From Xestospongia muta (taxonomy: Eukaryota; Porifera; Demospongiae; Haplosclerida; Petrosiidae), in contig OY848930.1 in NCBI GenBank assembly GCA_963693285.1, positions 558,001 to 622,000 on the forward strand: 64,000 nt of DNA, written 5' to 3'. The notes under the pieces were generated by a model. It was given only the letters and a program-made list of their open reading frames with translations. It searched no databases and was not told the origin of the DNA. The translations under genes and the position numbers were made by a program. How positions within the stretch are numbered: position 1 is the stretch's first letter; each line of letters begins with the position of its first letter. Below are positions 48,029-59,619 of the stretch, in pieces.

Positions 48029-51000
48029 TTAAGTGGAGATGACGATTCTTCCTTCTACTTGAGGATCAATACCGTCAGCCGAATTAGCAGCCAGTGCTGC
48101 ACTGTAACAGAAAACACAATACATATCACATGAGTATCACATGACTATGATGTCAGATGTCATTGTTGTCACATGATATCATAGTACTTACATAGTAGAC
48201 TGTATACTTGTGACACTGCCAAAACCACTACTGAGATGATTTTGAGCTGTGAAATAATTTCTTACTATAGTTGTTAGTACTGGACCCTCTTCAACATTGA
48301 CCTAATATAATAAAATAAAAGATTGTATTGTCAAATTTATAATAGATTTATACAAAATGTCACAACAAACCTACTAAATTTAATGACTTAGCCACAACGA
48401 TAGTAATTTGATGAAATTATAATTTTATAAACACTTATAAAATTAAACAAGTTACATTGGAAAAGTCCAATACTAAATCTTAACCCTGAAGACACAAATA
48501 ATTATCGGCAATCACTATAACAAACATTTTAACCACTTCTAAAATTGTGCTCCTTATAAACACAAACACTTACTCAAGTGCTTGCCTTATATTTATTAGA
48601 CACAAGGATTGTTAAAGAAGTGAGACTTACTAACACTGGTAGGTCCTTGAATACATCGTAGCCATCTTTACCATCTGCTAAATAACTCTTTGTACATAAT
48701 TTATATTTCTACAAAATGGATGAATACAAAGCACAATGGATGCATGGATAGTAATAGTCAAGTTTAATCAATGGACATATATATAGTTAATGGACATATT
48801 AATAGTTTAATGGACATATTAATAGTTTAATGGCATATTAATATGTTAATGGCATATTAATAGTTTGATGGACATATTAATAGTTTAATGGATATATAAA
48901 TAGTGTAATGGACATATAAATAGTTCAATGGATATATAAATAGTTTAATGGATATATAAATAGTGTAATGGACATATAAATAGTTCAATGGATATATAAA
49001 TAGTTTAATGGATATATAAATAGTTCAATGGACATATTAATAGTTTAATGGATATATAAATAGTTTAATGGATATATAAATATTTCAATGGACATATTAA
49101 TAGTTTAATGGACATATACATATATATGTGGGCATTTAAGTGGAAGTGGTTTTATCAACAAAGGATCAGTCTGTACCTTTTCAACATCAAGTGATTCCCC
49201 TTTAATTTTGACAGTATCAGATAATACTCTCTCTCCTGATGGTTGTGTTGAATCAAATGTAAATATCAGTCCAGATACTTGAGGGAACCGACCCTCTAAT
49301 TTTGGATACTGACTTACTCCATTTTCCAACGCTTCTAGTAATTGTTTTCCAGTTATTTCAAGAACTACTAATGAATCTACCATTGGTAAGATTGCCATGA
49401 GATCCTACATAAATGACATCACATGACCTCATATTGTGTCATATTACATCATTGAGTTATACATCATATTATACATTGCATCACATTTAGTAATATTACA
49501 TCTTGTTGCTTTAATATTATCATGACGAGTCATTACATCACAATACATCATGATAAGTCATCCTACATCATAATGCATCACATTTCATCTGTCAGACTTA
49601 TTACATCACAATGCATCGTAATGACTCATATACGTTACAATAATTCAAACCTTCAGTTTAAAAGCTCCAGACTCATGAACGGTATCAGATCTGAGGGTCC
49701 CTGAATTCAATAAAGCACAATCTGCTCGAGTTGATACACACATAATATCAGTGACCAGGTTGCCAAGGTTAGTCTCTTGTGTACGTACAGATTTAAAACG
49801 ACCATCCAATGAACATTTAATTGTTCCTATTTCCTCCTCTAGCCCCTCCACAACAGACTGCATGTACTCCTCCACTATGTTACGAACCTCTTCATCCTAT
49901 AGACAGGAAGGCAGACATGTTGAATAGCAAGTTACATAATAAAGATGTTTATAAGAACGTTTATTTAGTAGGTTAGTCATAATATATTCATAGTACTTAG
50001 TAATGTTAGTAAACATACATAGCAACTCCTATCAATAGAATATAACAATCGTTTATTAAGTTGCACAATGAAACATTATCAGATCAAATCTAGTTGTCAC
50101 GGTTAAAGGGAGTGTCCCTTGTTTAGAGGCTATGAATATAATTATATTGTCAATAATGCAGGGACATCCTCTTTAAGAGGTTCATTATAAATGTTAATTA
50201 ATATTAGTATTACCTCTATAGTGGTAATAATTTGAACTATATTTTATAAACCATATACTACATACATACCTCTTGAATATTTCTAGTAATAGTATGTCTT
50301 TCTATTGATACTTGTGGTCTGTTACTATCTTCTTCTAATATGACGGTCAAGTGAGAAAAGTCTCTAAAATCAGAGCCGCTCTTCAGAATTTGTATACCAT
50401 CAACATTACATATCTCATAATGGTGATCGTGTCCACCTAAAATTATATCGATATTTGGGACATTTTCTGCTAAACGTTTATCATTGGGTAATCTCATATG
50501 TGTTAATGCAATAATGAGTTCACAACCCTATAATAACAAATGATAATTAAGAGAATATTTAATTATCTAATTAATTACACAATGTGCACTTTATTAAATA
50601 ATGCAGCTGTAAGAAATAATTGGTTAATTGATCATGCAGATCATGATCAAACTTGAGTTACAGCCTTATATGGGCGTGGTTTGCATTTTAACTCCTTATT
50701 AAGGCTCTCAATGTGAACAACATTGGAACGGATCTCCGATTAATTGTCCAAATTAATTAGACATGTCCTTATAATAGAGAATTAGTCATACATGCTTATT
50801 GGAACTTATGGAGGAAATAACATAAGATTGATCATAATGACAGCTGCATCAATCTGGATGTCATTGGATGTAATTAACTGTCTCAATGAGAGGGTTATAC
50901 TCACAGATCATTTATTTATGTATTATTATACGTGTCTACTTAAAATCCAATGAAAGATATGATGACAAGACTCACCTGTTCTTTTAGGATTGGTATGTGG

Positions 51001-53162
51001 TGTTTAGCAGACTCCACGTAATCTGTATAGATAACATCATCCATTGTTAGCGTTGCCAAGGTAGCAAGCCACTCCTCCTCAACAAGTCCCAATAATCCAA
51101 TCTAAATGTACATTATTAATCTGATGTTTACTACATTGTAGTCATGTGACAGGATATGATGTCATTAAAAACCACAATGTCAGTGGTTAAGCTGTGTTTT
51201 AAATGTTATTATAACTAATGATCATGAAATCATGTCCTATTAACCATAGTGTCAGAGATTTACGTCATATATGGTAATGGCTCATGTGACACTAGAGATT
51301 TATAACCCATATTTGGTAATAGTGTTACACAACTAAAGTTGTAAGTGTGGCAGCAAGTAGTGCCTAATGACTATAGTTTAATTTGGGAATTTGGTAAATT
51401 TTGTAAATGTGTTAAATTCTTTTAATGTCATATCCCCTTCATCTTAAAATAACAGTCATAATAGATAACTAGATTTTAACCATTTTGGAAGAAAAACCCG
51501 AGATATTGTATAGGTCACATGATACTAGAGATTTTTAAGCCATACATGGTAAGGGTGTCACATGACACTAGAGAATTATAAGTCATATATGGTAATAGTG
51601 TCGCTTGCCTTAACATTTTCCCATTCTAATATTAAATATTCCTTTCCTTCAGCTAATGGTTTGTTAGTATATTTATTGAGGACATTAGTCATAAGCCATG
51701 GAAAGTTAGTTTCACTTGCTATTTCAACCAAATGGTCCACACCAAAATCTAATCAAAAGAAAAATACTAATAAACCGAACTATTAATTATTATATATATA
51801 TATATATTAATGCCTCATTGACTAACATGACTAATAATGGGATTATGTACTATAAATTGTAATATAATGTTATTTCTTATATTATAGTACTATAAGATTT
51901 ATGTATTATTGTAATATTGTTTCTATATTAGTATTGGTAATATGGACTAGTGAAAGGCACAGATAAGAACAATGTTACAAGACCATTATCTGGGCTAGAG
52001 TAGCTCAGATGATAGAGTGTCTGACTATAGTTTAAAAGATCCTAAGTTCAATCCCAGTTAAGCCACAAGGTACTAGTTATATTGTAACCATTATCTGGGC
52101 TAGAGTAGCTCAGATGATAGAGTGTCTGACTATAGTTTAAAAGATCCTAAGTTCAATCCCAGTTAAGCCACAAGGTACTAGTTATATTGTAACCATTATC
52201 TGGGCTAGAGTAGCTCAGATGATAGAGTGTCTGACTATAGTTTAAAAGATCCTAAGTTCAATCCCAGTTAAGCCACAAGGTACTAGTTATATTGTAGTCA
52301 TATTTATAACCAGATGGTGTGAGGCTTGGACGTTGCATTCTCATATTGTTTGGGTTATGAAGACTGGTATGATAGCATCCATGCTGGGTATGTTATTATG
52401 GACTATTCTGGAATATGCTGTTAGTGGACTAAATATTTGGGAGAGAATATAATACAATTTGCAGTGCAAAATTAACACTCTCTTTAAGGACTTACCAAAG
52501 TCATGGTTACCATAAACAGCTGCTTGTATGTGGAGGGAATTTAATACTGGTACCATCTGTTTTCCTAGTGTCACGACACTCACTAAAAATAAAGAAATAA
52601 AATAACTAATCGTTATAATAAAATAATAGAGTCTTCCTCACTGTTTGAAGGTGCTAATGCATCACCACTAAATAATACCAGAGGTCTATCATTTAAAAAA
52701 TCATCGATGGCTGTCTTGAATCGAGCTGCACCGCCCACTGGATCTTTGTCTCTAGGCTCAATATTATAGACATCATTGAAATGAATTATTGTTAATTTTT
52801 TAAAATTGGAATGATCTCGTAAATGCAATGTTTCTATGGAAACTAAGAGAGAAGAACTGGTATATTAATACAATTAAGATATAATTGTTAGGTTTATTTT
52901 TCATATAAAATATAGTTCTATAAATAGTATCAAAATGTGTCTATTTTTAGAACATCTACAATCCCTAATACAATAGACATACTTCTTAAAAATTGAAATA
53001 TTTCTAAACCTATCTATAACTCCATAACTTCAATCCTACATTAGTGCTATTACCTTTGGATGAAACTGGGACCAAGTCTTCATTTAAATTCTCAGTCTGT
53101 GTACCTTGCTCTCGAACTGCAACCTGAACGTTAACCCGGTTTGTACTGGCTCCAGAACCCAT
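48029..53162 (-). CDS. 5'-nucleotidase-family metallophosphoesterase, N-myristoylated
   Basis: Eleven exons, 551 aa: 53054-53162, 52642-52842, 52496-52582, 51609-51748, 50976-51101, 50270-50527, 49651-49896, 49177-49404, 48631-48708, 48192-48301, 48029-48101. Start MGSGASTN, a good N-myristoylation site; no signal peptide, unlike CD73. Metal-site motifs in order: HFNDVYNIEP, FSGDAL, GNHDFG and GGHDHHYE. The C-terminal nucleotidase domain has DSLVVLEITGKQLLEALENG and a YPKLEGRFPQVSG substrate loop. The exon 51609-51748 donor is GC (AAG|GCAAGC), confirmed by phase and by NVKIGLLGLVEEEW across the join. Probably hydrolyses a nucleotide or nucleotide-sugar phosphate ester at a membrane facing the cytosol; substrate unknown. 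Confidence 0.9.
48770..49125. repeat. 20-bp minisatellite in an intron of the nucleotidase gene
   Basis: About 17 units of TAGTTTAATGGATATATAAA with variation, between exons 48631-48708 and 49177-49404. Confidence 0.9.
51993..52274 (+). repeat. Three tandem tRNA-like units (105-bp period)
   Basis: Near-identical 72-nt segments at 51993-52064, 52098-52169 and 52203-52274 in a 105-bp direct repeat, antisense in intron 3 of the nucleotidase gene. Each has a 7-bp acceptor-like pairing (GGCTAGA with TTAAGCC, one mismatch), an A-box-like TAGCTCAGATGATAGAG and a B-box-like AGTTCAATCCC. The anticodon stem (TCTGA/TTAAA) and T stem are imperfect; the loop would give anticodon ATA. I read them as degenerate tRNA or tRNA-derived SINE heads rather than working tRNA genes. 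Their promoter boxes look usable by RNA polymerase III. Confidence 0.6.
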
Positions 53163-53452
53163 ATCTTGTTTATCTTAGATCTGAAGTAAGTGTGAAGTGA
53201 GTTAAGGTGTGAACACTAAAGGACAGTATGTCCCTTAGCTGGCTTCTTCGCTGATTAGCAGTTATTCAGTGTTGGGCATTTTCCTCTCCCCCAGCCCATC
53301 CCTATTTGCTCCAAGTCGCGAACTCAGCAATTAATGGGGGCCAATCACGTTTACGTAATTTACCGCGACCACGAACGACAATATATAATTGACAAAACGT
53401 TAAGTAAACTTTTCAAAAGCTGAAGTGTTTACTATATTGTTTCCTATCGAGG
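53163..53452. promoter_or_regulatory. Bidirectional promoter, nucleotidase / SH2-WH1 gene
   Basis: A 290-bp divergent interval, less AT-rich than its surroundings (CCCCAGCCCATCCC, GCGAACTCAGC, ACCGCGACCACG). No distinct core element. Confidence 0.45.
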
Positions 53453-56400
53453 ATGAGCTACTACCACGGACTTATTTCCAGCAGAAAAGCTAATGCAATT
53501 CTTAGCAAAGCAAGAGGTGATGGTTGCTTCCTCATTCGTGATAGTCAGAGCCAACCTGGGAGCTTTGTTTTATCAATAAGGTACTCTAGCATTAAAAGAT
53601 GAGTTTGTAATTCTATCTCTCTCTCTGTGTAATTTAGATATGGCGGGAAACTATATCATGTGCTGATATTTCATGAAGTTAGTAACTGAAGAGTATTCAA
53701 CTTTTTTGATGAAAAACTTTCTATTTGCTTGTAGGCCGGAGAATATTATCTTGACAGTAATGGTGAAAGTGGTGATGAAAGGTTCACCAGTTTAGAAGAA
53801 CTGGTTCTTTTCAGTATGTCCCATGAACTTCGTGTTGCAGGTGATGAAGTTCTCCTTCAAGAGCCTATTATCTGTGATGATGGCAGTACAGCTTTGCTAC
53901 TAAATCCATTTAATGGTACTACATTTAAACAAATTATAGTTTATTTAACAAACACTTCCTTTTTACAGGTGTACGCAAAAAAAGAGAAAGCAGTGAAGAT
54001 TGCGATATATTAACAGATTTATTTGCCTCCGTTTTTGGTTCTCATTGTTCAGTAAGTTAGTTTAATAACCCTTTCGTTAAAACTCTAATTACTTTGTTAT
54101 CCTTTTAGGTTTTAGTTGTGATTCATAGTCAACTGCAATTTGATGGACAGCTGCTCTCATCAGGACAAAGTTATCTTGTCTGTGTTGTTAAGGACAACCA
54201 ACAGAGATCGTTCTTTATTCGTACTATTGATACTACAGTAAGTTGATAAGGTGTTATTAACATGTATTTTATAATTGTAATTGTTATATTTAACAATAGA
54301 ATCGAGAAATGATTGGAGAGAAGAAGATCACTAAACACTTTGAATATGATTTGCCTTCAGAATTAGTGCTTACATTTCTTTCTGAGGTAAGACTAAAGAC
54401 AGACTAAATGACTACTGTCTAGTAAAAGAAAATGTGTGAGACAATTCGATAGTGATATGGTGGAGAATAATGGAGATAGTTTGACTAGCAGCTGGTCATA
54501 ATAATAACCAAAGAAGAGGGAGAGATGATAAAACAAATCATAACACTTAGTCTTGGCACAAAACATAATATTGACCCTAATATCCCAACTCAGTGCATAC
54601 TTAATGATAGATGTTGACACACTACAACGCTAATACAATGATATGTTAAGTCTAGAGGGAGCATAGTACGTTATAATAAGAGACAACTACAAGATGACTA
54701 ATGCCTTACATAGCCAATAAACAAATCCCTAATGTGATGTCTTGCCTCACCTAATCAAGACCACAAACATAATAATATTAAGACATACAAGTGTCCCACA
54801 GCTAGCAACCATATATGTCCAACACACACCCTAGAATAGTATTACTCTATATGCTAATATTAGTATTAGGTATATGACATTATGTTCATATAAAATGGCA
54901 ACTCTAATGAAAACATGTTATTTGTAAGCTAAAGTAACACCTGGGTATTATAATTGTTTGAATTTTGCGTTAGCCTTAAATATCAATATTATTTAATTAC
55001 TATATATAATTCTATTATTATTGTCTAAATACTATTAACACACCTTTTTTTTACCACACCCTTAAATAGCATGGGATTACATGTATCGGATTCAGAGATG
55101 AACCAGAAAGGGACATGTTTTTGAGACATGTTGATCGTATCATACAGCTCCAACAAGAACGAGCAATAAAGTTACGAGTCAGAACCCACTCTTCTACCAG
55201 CCCTCCTCGAACAGACGCCATTGAACGAGAGAGTCCCACAGAGTGAGTGAGAATACTTTGTCATAGAAATAATGGTGATGGTTTCTTTCTGCAGAATGAA
55301 ATATCCTGCAAAAGCAGAAGATTTTGATGTACGTCTTGTAATTTGTCTGTCTTAGCCAACCAAATATTTAATGACACATCTGTAATAACATTCTTGGTTA
55401 TTCAGCTGTTAAATACATAATTTGTACTTTGTACTTGTATTATATAGCAGCCATCTTGTTTGTCCTTTGTGATGATTTTAGTGTGTTATAATAATGACTT
55501 TTTTAGTAACTAAATTTATGCATTATTAAGAAATAGTTTGAAGTAGTGATCGAGTTTTAGATTTTGTAATTACTAAGTGTTGAGAGCCTTGCTTTCATCA
55601 TTTACTATTATTGCATTTTAGAATCAAACTTTATATGGAATATATCATTTGTGGTATGTATAATGATATAGTTCCTGTTTAAGTTGATTTAACAAGTTAG
55701 GAATGTGTATCCTTATATGTACTGTATCAACATGCCTTAGTACTTACAATTGTAATCCAAATAGCATGCTCTATCAATGCACTGCTCTCCAAGTTCATCC
55801 CATCTCTTCTCGATGTATAGGTATACAATCTCTCTCCAGAATGGCAGTACTTGTTTGAACAAGCAGGTGTCACTAGAGCAATGTTAGAAGATGTTGGTAC
55901 GTTGCAGTTCATATTGGATAAAGTTTACGAAATGGGTGGACCACCTCAACAATTCCATAATTTTGAAACTAGCTCAACTACAAGTGATGAAAGAACAGCT
56001 GCTTTAGCTGTGGATTCTGCTCTTAGACACGAAACTATTCGAGCAAGTCGTCTTGCTGATGAGCTTCAAAATTGCTCAACCAAGGGGGAGGTACCCCAAC
56101 CTATCCCACGAAAGTTCCTTCTACCTACATGTACTTATAGTGGTGTATGTACTCGATATAAAGAACTGTTATTACAACGAAGTTCTCTATCGGCATTATC
56201 TCCTCTACAATTCCATTGTTATTGCTGTACTTGTGCAGCTGGTAAACCAGTTGTGTCTGTGTCTGGTTCCCCACCACACCAATATACTCTACCTATTGGA
56301 TGGTGCCAATTCATATTAAGGCAAGACAAATTACATAGCTATATTTTGTAGAAAGAAGATAATTTCCCATAATGTTAGCAGTGAAGTTCTGTCATTGAAG

Positions 56401-57777
56401 ACATGTTTGTTTACATTATAATGTACATGTACATGTACATGTTCCTGAAGTTATATCCTGAATGTCCTTATAAGGACACAATACATCCTTCTTGCTAAAT
56501 GATGGACTCATTCCTGTACTGTGCTTGCTAGCTTGGATTTGAGCCTATGATTCTAGATCTGAGAGTGCTTTATTAGTAACACTATTACAGACTATAACTA
56601 AAGCCTGAAACCTATTCCATTATTTATAATTCAGTCTTAGTTCAAGAGTTTCAAATTCAAGTTCTTTATTCACTTACATATTTTATTTATATCAATAGGT
56701 CTCAAACTCATTCTTTATCTCAGAAGTTCTGTTCCAACTGGCATGTGGCATTTTCTAGTGTACCAGCGACTCAAGTAGCTGGTATCATTAGAACAGGACG
56801 TCTAATTCATCGGACACAAGATAATGATACTCTAATCAGTCCTGATATCAAATGGGCTAAACTGACCTCTAATATTAAACCTGAACTGTAAGATATTGAA
56901 GTCTGTCTGCAGCCTGCTTGTTTGTCTGCATGTTGTCTGTCTGTCTGCTTGTCTGTCTGTATGTCGTCTGTCTGTATGCTTGTCTGCATGTTGTCTGTCT
57001 GTCTGTCTGCATGCCATGGCTATCTCCTGCTCTGTTTATCTGTCTGTCTCATCTCCCAGATGCTGGGTTTAATATTAATTAATCGTGTGGGTGTATTTTA
57101 CATGTCTGTCTGCCAGAGTGTTTGAGAAATACAAAGAATATTAAAACTTTTATGATCTACTTGAAGGTCCACAGTGTTTAAAATTATATTATTATTTTTG
57201 TATCTGTATGTGCTTTCATTATTGTTGTTAGAATTTGTGTATTGTGGCCCATACAGGACTCCCTAGTAGATCAGCCACAGGCTGAAGGGACACTCCCTAG
57301 TAGACCAGCCACAGGAACACTCCTGTCAAAAATTAAAATTAAAAAAATGTTTTCTGTTTCTATATAGTTATCATGATGAAGTGGAGAGAATGGACTTTAG
57401 AATCAATGTAGCATTTCAAGTAAGTCCTTTACGCTTAAAATATTATTGAGATAATAGAATAAGTGCTGTGATTGACTACTAATAAATCTAGCTCATGTAT
57501 TATCATAATAAATGTAATACTGTAGTACTCATATGCTGAACTAGTACTGCAGGATTCTGTCATGTACATATACACATATTATAGTAGTATTAAATATTTT
57601 ATGCTTGTTTCAATGCAGTTTATAAAGCATGCTTATTTTCTTTAGGTGTTTGTACAACCTGGTTCATATAATGTGGAGAAACCAAATGGATTTGAGAAGC
57701 CATTACAACAACTTTGGCATGCTCCAGAAAGAACTTATATAATTTATGCACTGCTTGTGTATTTACAGCCTTTGTGA
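53453..57777 (+). CDS. SH2-WH1-GBD protein: WASP-like chimera with novel C-terminal module
   Basis: Twelve exons, 575 aa: 53453-53580, 53638-53677, 53735-53915, 53969-54051, 54109-54237, 54300-54386, 55070-55242, 55295-55328, 55821-56320, 56699-56887, 57368-57419, 57646-57777. SH2 domain at residues 1-95 (YYHGLISSRKA; GCFLIRDSQS with the phosphotyrosine-binding Arg). WH1/EVH1 of WASP type at about 125-262 (CVVKDNQQRSFFIRTI; GFRDEPERDMFLRHV). A GBD follows at about 282-330 (DFDVYNLSPEWQYLFEQAGV), close to WASP, but without a CRIB core (ISxPxxFxHxxHVG). The rest has CYCCTCAAGKP, YTLPIGWCQF and NWHVAFSSVPATQVAGIIRT, recalling NEURL4-type C-termini; that link is tentative. No Pro-rich region or VCA. 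Exon 55821-56320 uses a GC donor (AAG|GCAAGA). Likely a phosphotyrosine-linked regulator around the WASP/actin pathway. Confidence 0.85.
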
Positions 57778-57901
57778 AATAATAATTAATTCTTTTTTTT
57801 TCATTCTCATAATTTTTGTTATATTCTCAAATCGAATTCTTGATCACATGTTACTTAATTTACGGAATTATACGGAATTTATGTACTGCATTACTTCAAA
57901 A

Positions 57902-58983
57902 ATGGCTACCAAACTGTACGTTGGCAATCTCTCGGAATCAGCTACTGTCAAACACGTCAGAGAATTGTTCGAGAACTTTGGACAAATAGATGAGGTAGCT
58001 GTTCTACGTGGATTCGGTTTCGTTGTAAGTTGATATCCCGCGCTCAAATCGACACATCACTTTTCGAACTTTCTCACAGCATTTCAGAAAGTCCGAAGAT
58101 GCTAATGCTGCACTGAAAGCTCTTGACGATTCGGAATTCATGGGGTCTCACATTCAAGTCCAGGTTTAGTATCGTTCGACTCGTTCTATATATTCTTATG
58201 TATCGTCTCTAATTATTTGTATAAAAATTATTTCTTTCCCCCAAAAGCCGAAGTCCATCGAAATCGTTTGAATTGAACTGTTTTGACTTCAAACGTTTAT
58301 TTCGTTTACAGGTTTCTCGGACAAAAGGACATGGCTATGGACGAGGTGGAGGAGGGGGCAGTTCCCGTTACCGTGACAACTACTCACGTGGAGGGTCAGT
58401 ACTCCTATTCGTTAGTTTATAATTAAGGAGTGTTTGGTCGAAGTTTTTAATATCACTTGAACGGTTACATGTATACATGTTATATGCTAAAATGTAAGTA
58501 CGAATTATATATATTTCTATTTTTGTCTTGCGTAGTCGAGATAGACGATATGAGCATTCTAGTCGATATGATCGAGGACATGATCGAGGGAGCTATGATT
58601 ATGGTCGTTATGGTGACCGTTATGATCGCCATAGTGACCGATACAGTGATCGTTATAGTGATCGTTATAGCGATCGTTATAGTGATCGTTACAGTGATCG
58701 CTATAGTGATCGCCATAGTGACCGATACAGCTACAGCGATGATCGATATAGCCGGAGTGACTACCGAGACCGCGAAGATCGATATGACAGATATGATAGT
58801 TATTCACGACGAAGCCGATCACCCTCATCCCGAGACTACAGCCGAGATAGGTATGATTAAAACATGCCCCTATCATTATGCTTTTAATTAATCCTCTTTA
58901 GTTACAGCCGAGATGGTTACAGTAGCAGAGATTATCGTGATAGTTACTCTTATCGTGATTATGATCGAGATAGTTATAGGTGA
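57902..58983 (+). CDS. RRM protein with Arg/Ser/Asp/Tyr-rich tail
   Basis: Five exons, 57902-58024, 58080-58163, 58312-58394, 58536-58850 and 58902-58983, 228 aa. One RRM at residues 3-72: RNP2 LYVGNL, RNP1 RGFGFVHF spanning the first intron. Then a Gly-rich hinge (GYGRGGGGGSS) and a tail of SDRY repeats (eight or so, each 12 bp), followed by RRSRSPSSRDYSRD. SR-like nuclear RNA-binding protein, probably in splicing or mRNA export. The RRM resembles RBM4/lark and RBM14 more than classical SRSF1-7, from memory only. The 12-bp repeat makes the opposite and shifted frames look open. Confidence 0.88.
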
Positions 58984-59220
58984 AGAACATTGGCGATGAG
59001 ATCCCCTGACCCCTTCTCTCCTTCACAACTAACCTTTAATCTAACGTGTGCTCTCTTTTCATAATCTTGAAACATTTGAGTAGGTAATTATGAAACAATC
59101 ACTTTTTGCATATTAAATCTTAACTTTTTTGAAACTTATATTTCTTGTGAATATTCTGAACTATGTAATTTTTGGACTAATAATTTGTACATTGTGTGAC
59201 ATTAAGTGTGTTCAACAATG

Positions 59221-59546
59221 CTATCTTCTTTCGTGATAACCCAACTTTGACCACTCCTCTGTTGCCATTAACTGTCTAAAAAGAAATCATAATATATAAC
59301 CAAATTGGACTAAAAATACTTCTCCATTCTGCATTGAAGATAGTCCTTGGCAGCTTGTCGACACTGAGAATGCTCAGATTTATTTTGCTGCAAACATTTC
59401 ATATATTTCTCCATATAGTCTTTGCATTCTCCTGACAACAAAGGTAAGTGTGTAGTTGGAATAAAATGCAACTTACCTTCATGATCAAGGGGGAAACTAC
59501 CTTTATCTGGTGGCCTGGGTCTTGCTGTTTTCTGACTGGGATTCAT
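59221..59546 (-). CDS. COX19: COX19 cytochrome c oxidase assembly factor
   Basis: Three exons, 59477-59546, 59320-59431 and 59221-59275, 78 aa. Start [20 protein letters not shown], the conserved COX19 N-terminus ([16 protein letters not shown] across the first splice). Twin CX9C motif: [11 protein letters not shown] and [11 protein letters not shown]. The last exon gives [19 protein letters not shown], matching the family's LMLQEPLEKLGF segment. Small intermembrane-space protein oxidised through MIA40, acting in copper delivery to complex IV. Start codon only 73 bp from the divergent gene at 59620. Confidence 0.95.
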
Positions 59547-59619
59547 AACTTCAAATTGATTAGTGGGTGGGGCTAAATTAATTAATTTTAATTTCAAAAA
59601 TAATTAATAATTATTAATC
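59547..59619. promoter_or_regulatory. Compact bidirectional promoter COX19 / 59620 gene
   Basis: 73 bp between divergent start codons, mainly ATTAATT-rich. Both 5' UTRs must be very short or overlap. Confidence 0.45.

Noticed and set aside
51993..52274. Functional tRNA-Tyr genes
   Set aside because: Anticodon and T stems contain mismatches and the anticodon would be ATA; better described as tRNA-like repeats.
56807..57125. Cys-rich (CLSV) frames after SH2-WH1-GBD exon 10
   Set aside because: Come from a CTGT/GTCTGTCT simple repeat in intron 10.
58457..58891. Isoleucine/valine-rich hydrophobic frames across the RRM gene's tail
   Set aside because: Shifted-frame readings of the SDRY 12-bp repeat.
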